NCBI GenBank assembly: GCA_028873155.1
Contig: JAGWML010000022.1
Coordinates: 1-21,865, forward strand
Source: Acidobacteriota bacterium
GTDB taxonomy: Bacteria; Acidobacteriota; Terriglobia; Terriglobales; Acidobacteriaceae
Direction of reading: 5' to 3'
DNA: 21,865 bases
The position numbers were made by a program, and so were the translations under genes. A model generated the notes under the pieces. It searched no databases, had not been told where the DNA came from, and worked only from the letters and a program-made list of their open reading frames with translations. Below are positions 17,264 through 21,865 of the stretch, piece by piece. Numbering within the stretch: position 1 is the first letter of the stretch; every line of letters starts with the position of its first letter.

Positions 17264-18466
17264 ATGACGTATCGTTCTGTCTTTCTTTCATCCATTTTGG
17301 GATTGTTGTGCTTCATCGCTCCCGTGGCGCATGCCCAGGCGTCGGACGAAGACATGGCATCGCGCTATGCCTCCGATGGACAGCAGGCACTCGCGCATGG
17401 GAACTATCCTCTCGCAGAACAAAACTTCGTCCAGCTTGCAAAAGTCGCTCCGGAAGTGGCTGAGGTGCATGCGACGCTCGGAGCCATATATTTCAAGGAG
17501 CGGAAGTACGAGTCGGCTATTCGCGAGACGCGTACGGCTCTCAAGCTGAAGCCTGGGCTGCCGCGTGTCGATACCCTGCTCGGTCTCTCACTCTCAGAAC
17601 TGAGCCGCTATGAAGAGGCGCTGCCGTACCTTGAGAAGGGCTTCCGGCAGTCGGCGGACCTCGACGGGCGCCGGATGTGCGGCTTGCAGCTTCTGCGCGC
17701 GTACGGCGGCCTTGGACGCGATGCAGACGCCGTGCAGACAGGGCTCGCTCTCAACCAGCTTTATCCGAACGATCCCGAGGTGTTGTATCACACGGGGCGT
17801 ATCTACGGAAGCTACGCGTACACCATCATGGAGCGGCTGCACGACAAGGCCCCAGGCTCTGTGTGGATGCTGCAGGCGCAGGGCGAGGCCAACGAGAGCG
17901 CGAAGAACTACGATGCTGCGGTGGATGCGTACAAGCATGTGCTCGTGCTGGATCCGCACCGTCCTGGCATTCATTACCGGCTCGGCCGCGTCTATCTGGG
18001 TCAGTTCAATGCAACGCAGAAGGCCGACCTGCGAGAGGCCGCTTTGCAGGAATTCAACGCCGAACTGGCCGTCGATCCGGACAACGGAAACGCCCGCTAC
18101 GAGATTGCCAACCTGGAGGCCGCAAGCGGCCATGCCGCAGAGGCGCGCTCACAATATCAGGAACTGCTGAAGCGCTACCCGGATTTCGAAGAGGCGCTGG
18201 TCGGGTTGGGCGGCATCGAGATTGAAGATCAGAAGGCGCAGGACGCACTGCCGCTGCTGCAGCATGCAACCAGGTTGCGCCCTGACGACGAGGTTGCGTG
18301 GTATCGGCTGGCGCAGGCCGAGCACGCCGCAGGGAACAGGGAAGCGCAGGAACAGGCGCTTGCTACCTTCAGGAAGCTGCACAGTTCGACGCCTGTCACG
18401 CTGCGCCGGCCGGACCAGGGCGATGAGGTGACACCGCAGCAACTGGATGGGGACGCCAAGCCTTGA
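17264..18466 (+). CDS. Secreted tetratricopeptide-repeat protein
   Basis: A 400-residue protein with a signal peptide (about 1-24, ending AHAQA) and then a nearly continuous array of TPR-like helical hairpins. Examples are ALAHGNYPLAEQNFVQLAK (about 42-60), ATLGAIYFKERKYESAIRE, GLSLSELSRYEEALPYLEK, ESAKNYDAAVDAYKHVLVLDP and ALVGLGGIEIEDQKAQDALPLL. No enzymatic motif is present. TPR proteins of this kind commonly sit next to Oar-like receptors in Acidobacteriota and are presumed periplasmic adaptors; the precise partner is unknown. The gene lies 79 bases after the receptor gene but behind a strong terminator, so it may depend on read-through or its own promoter, which I could not find. Its stop is seven bases from the end of the convergent isomerase gene, with no hairpin between them. 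Confidence 0.88.
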   Translation: MTYRSVFLSSILGLLCFIAPVAHAQASDEDMASRYASDGQQALAHGNYPLAEQNFVQLAKVAPEVAEVHATLGAIYFKERKYESAIRETRTALKLKPGLPRVDTLLGLSLSELSRYEEALPYLEKGFRQSADLDGRRMCGLQLLRAYGGLGRDADAVQTGLALNQLYPNDPEVLYHTGRIYGSYAYTIMERLHDKAPGSVWMLQAQGEANESAKNYDAAVDAYKHVLVLDPHRPGIHYRLGRVYLGQFNATQKADLREAALQEFNAELAVDPDNGNARYEIANLEAASGHAAEARSQYQELLKRYPDFEEALVGLGGIEIEDQKAQDALPLLQHATRLRPDDEVAWYRLAQAEHAAGNREAQEQALATFRKLHSSTPVTLRRPDQGDEVTPQQLDGDAKP

Positions 18467-18473
18467 GGAGATG

Positions 18474-19904
18474 TCAGCAGACTTTGCTGAAGCCGATCCC
18501 CATTAGCGCGGCTGCCTTCTCGAGCACGGAAGCCACATGACCCACACCTACTGCGCAATGGTGCGCCGGGCCTGCTGCGTTCCAGGCGTTCACAAAGCGC
18601 GTTGCGCCCAGCGGGAAACGATAGCGGCTGTTGGTGTTCCCGATTTCGAGAATCGGGCCTGAAACGGATTCGCCCTCTGCAACGACCAAACGGAATCGAT
18701 GCTGCGCGTCCTCGGCGAGCGAGAGCAGCGTCACCGGCCCGTGCTTGACACTCATCTCGACCGAGAGGCCGCGGCCGACTTTGCCGTGGTAGACCTGAAG
18801 CGGCCGCACCTTGGTCCTTCCCTCCGCAATCGCGATGTGTCCCGGCCCGTCATGTCCCATCAGAACGACATCATCATGGAAGTCGATTGCATAATATTCG
18901 GTGAAGGAACCGCCGGTTCCGAGAATGTCCATGATCTTCATCGCCATCGCGTTCTTCACCTCGTACTCGCCGGCCACGGGGATGTGCGTGGCAGTCAGCA
19001 GCGAGGTGCCAAGAATGATGGAGCTCATCGTGTCTTCATTGGCCGCGTTGCCCGAGCCCTTGTAGTAGTAGGCAAGGGCATCGAGTTGATGCAATTCCAC
19101 GAATGCATCGAGGGCTACGGAGGTGCGAGCGGCGCGCTGCAACTCTCCCTGCGAGCAGTCCGGCTGTACGTCGAAGAGGCGATGGAAATCGCCGACGCGC
19201 TTTTCAATCGCGTGCTCATCCATGGCGGCCGCGAGCGCGCTGAGCTCGTCCACCTCCAGGGTTTCAACATGCGCTCCAAAGGCAATGGAGAGAAGCGTCA
19301 CATCGGTCTGAATGTCCAGCATCCCGCTGTAGTAGTGACCCATCAGGCCGAGTCGCGCATCCGCAAGGGCTGTACGAATGCGCGCTGCTGCCAGCCACTC
19401 CTCAATCTCCTGCCATGTGGCGTCGTCTTCGAGATGGCCGGTGACGGCATGGAAGGGGAGGGAGGCGCGCATCAGGACGTTGGCAATCTCCGGCGCGGGG
19501 CATGCAGAGCAGTAGGCAAGCCACTCTCCGGTCATGGCAGTGCGGTCCTGCAGCCGGTTCACTGCGTCATAGTCGATCGCGCCCGAGGGCTGCAGATTCA
19601 GGACCACCACCGGTACTCCGGCGCGTTGCACGAGAGGCAAAACCGTGTTGGATAAAGCGTAGGTCGTCAGGTACAGAAACAGGACATCAATGTCCTCGCG
19701 GCGACACTGATGGCCCGCAGCCCGCGAGCGCTCCGGCGTATCGACCAGTCCGAGATCGACCACCTCGACTCCTGGTCGTGCAAGGCGAGCCGCCACGCTT
19801 GCGACGTAGCGTTCAAGGCGAGCCTTGAGACCTGGAAACTGGTCCCAATAGGCTTCGAGACCGATGCCGCACAGGCCCGCGCGAAGCGGCAGATTGTCGC
19901 GCAT
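18474..19904 (-). CDS. L-arabinose/L-fucose isomerase-family sugar isomerase
   Basis: A 476-residue cytoplasmic protein of the AraA/FucI fold, which interconverts aldoses and ketoses using Mn2+. Aligned by eye with E. coli AraA, the metal-ligand positions are kept: E313 in AGEYEVKNAMAMKIMDIL, E336 in SFTEYYAIDF, H351 in VLMGHDGP and H448/H449 in AAGPAHHCAVG. The N-terminal half is less AraA-like, so this is a divergent branch, not canonical AraA. The ATG at 19904 has GAGGAG nine bases upstream; a TTG at 19931 overlaps the rhaM stop but is less likely. It is last in an operon behind rhaM, implying that the aldose is L-rhamnose (product L-rhamnulose) or a related 6-deoxysugar. Substrate is inferred from context; L-arabinose and L-fucose remain alternatives. 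Confidence 0.85.
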   Translation of the reverse strand: MRDNLPLRAGLCGIGLEAYWDQFPGLKARLERYVASVAARLARPGVEVVDLGLVDTPERSRAAGHQCRREDIDVLFLYLTTYALSNTVLPLVQRAGVPVVVLNLQPSGAIDYDAVNRLQDRTAMTGEWLAYCSACPAPEIANVLMRASLPFHAVTGHLEDDATWQEIEEWLAAARIRTALADARLGLMGHYYSGMLDIQTDVTLLSIAFGAHVETLEVDELSALAAAMDEHAIEKRVGDFHRLFDVQPDCSQGELQRAARTSVALDAFVELHQLDALAYYYKGSGNAANEDTMSSIILGTSLLTATHIPVAGEYEVKNAMAMKIMDILGTGGSFTEYYAIDFHDDVVLMGHDGPGHIAIAEGRTKVRPLQVYHGKVGRGLSVEMSVKHGPVTLLSLAEDAQHRFRLVVAEGESVSGPILEIGNTNSRYRFPLGATRFVNAWNAAGPAHHCAVGVGHVASVLEKAAALMGIGFSKVC

Positions 19905-19913
19905 GGTGGATGA

Positions 19914-19919
19914 CTCCTC
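19914..19919 (-). promoter_or_regulatory. Ribosome-binding site deciding the isomerase start
   Basis: On the minus strand this reads GAGGAG, nine bases before the ATG at 19904 and within the 23-base gap after the rhaM stop. It favours this ATG over the TTG at 19931. Confidence 0.65.
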
Positions 19920-19927
19920 GCGAAGAC

Positions 19928-20281
19928 TCAAGGGAGATAGAATACTTCTTCCAGCATCGGAAAGCGCTCGCCGGGACGCAGGCCTTCATTCGGAGCGAAG
20001 AAGGGCGCCATCGCCTGCTGCCATTTCAAATTCACGGGATCATTCTCAATCCTGCTCCATGTCGCGTCAAAGTCCTCCGCGCGCAGCGCAAGAATCAGCA
20101 GCTCATCCCGGCGATAGATGGAGTATTCGGAAATGCCCGCGCGCTTGAGAAGAGCGAGCATTTCAGGCCACACTGCGCGGTGGGCTTCGTCGTACGCCGC
20201 GGAAGCGCCGGGGCGCAGGCGCAGCATAAAAGCGTAACGCTTCAACGCTGAAGAAGACGACGAATCGGAAGAAGGACTCAC
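19928..20281 (-). CDS. rhaM: L-rhamnose mutarotase
   Basis: A 117-residue cytoplasmic protein that interconverts the alpha and beta anomers of L-rhamnose, feeding the isomerase. It follows E. coli RhaM closely in layout: RYAFMLRLRPGA at the start, Y30 and H34 in AAYDEAHRAVWPEM matching the catalytic Tyr/His of the E. coli enzyme, then SEYSIYRR, and an identical C-terminal EVFYLP. It is about 12 residues longer because of a serine-rich N-terminus (SPSSDSSSSS) that precedes the conserved fold. The start is taken as GTG at 20281, which overlaps the stop of the upstream glycosidase by four bases (GTGA) and has GGTGGTGAG just before it. Tight coupling on both sides places it firmly in this operon. 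Confidence 0.93.
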   Translation of the reverse strand: MSPSSDSSSSSALKRYAFMLRLRPGASAAYDEAHRAVWPEMLALLKRAGISEYSIYRRDELLILALRAEDFDATWSRIENDPVNLKWQQAMAPFFAPNEGLRPGERFPMLEEVFYLP

Positions 20282-21771
20282 CAACTCACCACCGTGACTG
20301 CAAACGGCTCCAGATGAATCTGACCGTCTGCGGGTTGAACACTGCGTGCCGGCGTATCCGCTGACTGCTGGTCCACCGTCAGGGCGGTCACATGCGCTGC
20401 GTCGGGAAGCAGGATATCGACGGGTCGATTGCGCTTGTTTGCAAGCAGGAGCTTGCGTCCCTGCGGCGTGATGAATGCCTGTGCCGCGACCTCGCCCGAC
20501 TCCTGCCGGTCGACGTGCGTTTCCACCAACTGATCGCCGGGGTGGAAGTTGTCTTTGATCAGCTTGAGCACCCAGAAGCGCGCGTTGGGCTGGTTATTGA
20601 TCCAGTTCATCATGCTCACGCTGGGGAACTGAGTTGGGTAGCCGATCAGTTGCGATTCGCCGATGACGTCGATGCCCATCTGAGACAGCTCGACGAACAG
20701 ATACGCGTAGAGCGAGCCGGCGAGATTCCAGTAGGCGGCCGGCGGTGGTACGTCGTCGCCGGGCTTGTTGTCGGTGGGCAGAATCACGCCCAGTTCATCG
20801 GTGTCCGTCTTCGTCTCGGGCGATAACCGCTTGCGGATGGCCTCCACATAACGCACCGTATTGAGGAAGCCTTCAGCCTGGTCGAAGAAGGTGTATTGCC
20901 AATTGTCCAGGTTCTGATCGGGACCGGGCGACGCATAGAAGTGGTACGAAATCATGTCGAGAGGAATGCCCGGCCTGTGGTGGCTGTGGTCGAGGAAGTA
21001 CTCGAAGTAATTGGGCGAGCGGCTCGGCATGGCGAGGGCCATTCCAACAAATTTCGTCTTCGGTGAGACCTGGTGAATCGCGCTCACGATAGCGTCATAG
21101 CGCTCCGTATACTGCTCGGGCGTCATCGTGTGTTCGAAGTCAACTTCGTTCAGCACCTCCCAGTAGGGGAAGTCGAAGTGATGCCCGGACTCGTGGCGCA
21201 CGCCGTTTTCATCCGTGAATCCGCCATTGACATACCAACTCACAAGGCGAGCGTAGTAGGCGCCCAGCTCTTTGCCGGAGGGATCGCGCAGCTCGGTGCC
21301 CTGCGTATAGTCCCAGGTCACCTGGTAGGGGTCTGCCGGATAGGTTGAGGGTTTGTCTGTCTTGAAGAGCCAGGTCGGCGCCGTGCTGAAGTTCATGACC
21401 GTGGAATGGCCGGCGGTGGCATTCAGAAAATCCTCGGTCATGGGGTCGATCAGGGAGAAGTCCCAGCTTGTCTTTTGCGGCGTTGGAGGTTCAAGCTCGG
21501 CGACGGCGAGCCGTGGATAAGGGAGCCATGGCACGTAGCGCACGTAGTCGGCACCAAGCCCCTTGATCGCCTTGTACGCGGCGATGCCCAGCGGTTGTCC
21601 GGGACGCAGCGGCGGATTGACGACCACTTGCAGTGTCGGCGTCGACCGGGAAACAAGCTCAACCTTGTCCCAGTGAATGGTGACTTGCGGCGTTTTTGGC
21701 TGAGCATACCCGCTGAGTGACGCAGCAGCGAGCAGGACGACCGGGAAGATTCTTTGCGCTGAACGGCTCAT
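20278..21771 (-). CDS. Secreted GH39-like (clan GH-A) glycoside hydrolase
   Basis: A 497-residue protein with a signal peptide (about 1-23, ending SGYAQ). A TIM-barrel glycosidase domain follows, with KGLGADYVRYVPWLPYPRL, the GH39-like SWDFSLIDPMTEDFLNATAG (about 102-121), the acid/base motif WEVLNEVDFEH (N208-E209), the barrel strand DMISYHFYASPG and a probable nucleophile E326 in TDTDELGV. The 117-residue spacing of E209 and E326 equals, from memory, that of the catalytic pair (E160/E277) in GH39 beta-xylosidase. A small beta-domain (about 420-497) ends the protein. GH39 enzymes act on xylosides, iduronides or arabinosides, so the substrate is not fixed. The ATG at 21771 has AAGGTG four bases upstream. 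It is first in the operon; TATACA at 21842-21847 on the minus strand could be its -10, with the -35 beyond the window. Confidence 0.82.
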   Translation of the reverse strand: MSRSAQRIFPVVLLAAASLSGYAQPKTPQVTIHWDKVELVSRSTPTLQVVVNPPLRPGQPLGIAAYKAIKGLGADYVRYVPWLPYPRLAVAELEPPTPQKTSWDFSLIDPMTEDFLNATAGHSTVMNFSTAPTWLFKTDKPSTYPADPYQVTWDYTQGTELRDPSGKELGAYYARLVSWYVNGGFTDENGVRHESGHHFDFPYWEVLNEVDFEHTMTPEQYTERYDAIVSAIHQVSPKTKFVGMALAMPSRSPNYFEYFLDHSHHRPGIPLDMISYHFYASPGPDQNLDNWQYTFFDQAEGFLNTVRYVEAIRKRLSPETKTDTDELGVILPTDNKPGDDVPPPAAYWNLAGSLYAYLFVELSQMGIDVIGESQLIGYPTQFPSVSMMNWINNQPNARFWVLKLIKDNFHPGDQLVETHVDRQESGEVAAQAFITPQGRKLLLANKRNRPVDILLPDAAHVTALTVDQQSADTPARSVQPADGQIHLEPFAVTVVSW

Positions 21772-21865
21772 CTTTCACCTTCATGCACTGGGTTGGCTCA
21801 GATCCTCAGACCGACATGAATCAGGGCTTTGAGGCGGATTCTGTATATCACTCCAGTAGTGCCAT

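Noticed and set aside
20278..21771. Lipoprotein signal on the GH39-like protein
   Set aside because: The N-terminal hydrophobic segment ends SLSGYAQ, with no cysteine for a lipobox, so a signal peptidase I cleavage site fits better.

Overview
The window looks like a chromosomal segment of an Acidobacteriota, most likely class Terriglobia (subdivision 1). The case rests on three things: moderately high GC; a ~1,190-residue Oar-like TonB-dependent receptor with an N-terminal carboxypeptidase-regulatory-like domain followed by a secreted TPR protein, a pairing typical of that group; and an MlaD-type protein with tandem G-x-G-x-x-G repeats. The taxonomic call is inference; no rRNA or tRNA gene was seen. 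All CDS positions come from reading the translated frames, and starts were moved inward wherever a ribosome-binding site or family alignment argued for it.

Positions 1-9700 are mainly housekeeping. A truncated Sde182-like (DUF1593) protein enters from the left edge. plsY and gpsA (minus strand, 4-base overlap) cover two steps around glycerol-3-phosphate in phospholipid synthesis. A GYD-domain protein, a six-helix membrane protein, leuS (leucyl-tRNA synthetase), and a second membrane protein whose GTG start abuts the leuS stop follow. Then comes a minus-strand series acpS, mlaD-like and cytochrome P460. A short conserved-looking protein of unknown function (about 9286-9690) closes this part, followed by a bidirectional terminator-like hairpin.

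Positions 9797-21865 form a carbohydrate-utilisation locus centred on L-rhamnose. A secreted GH106 alpha-L-rhamnosidase (minus) is divergent from the TonB-dependent receptor (plus), across a 419-base control region with a TTGACA promoter and several inverted repeats. The receptor gene ends in a strong intrinsic terminator and is followed by the TPR protein. Converging on it is a tightly packed minus-strand operon: a secreted GH39-like glycosidase, an L-rhamnose mutarotase (RhaM) and an L-arabinose/L-fucose isomerase-family protein that keeps the AraA metal ligands.

My reading is a SusD-less glycan-utilisation locus. The receptor would import rhamnose-containing glycans, the two glycosidases release sugars outside the cytoplasm, RhaM interconverts anomers, and the AraA-like isomerase makes the ketose. 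The most interesting prediction is that this isomerase stands in for the classical RhaA. No kinase, aldolase, permease or regulator for the pathway is in the window.
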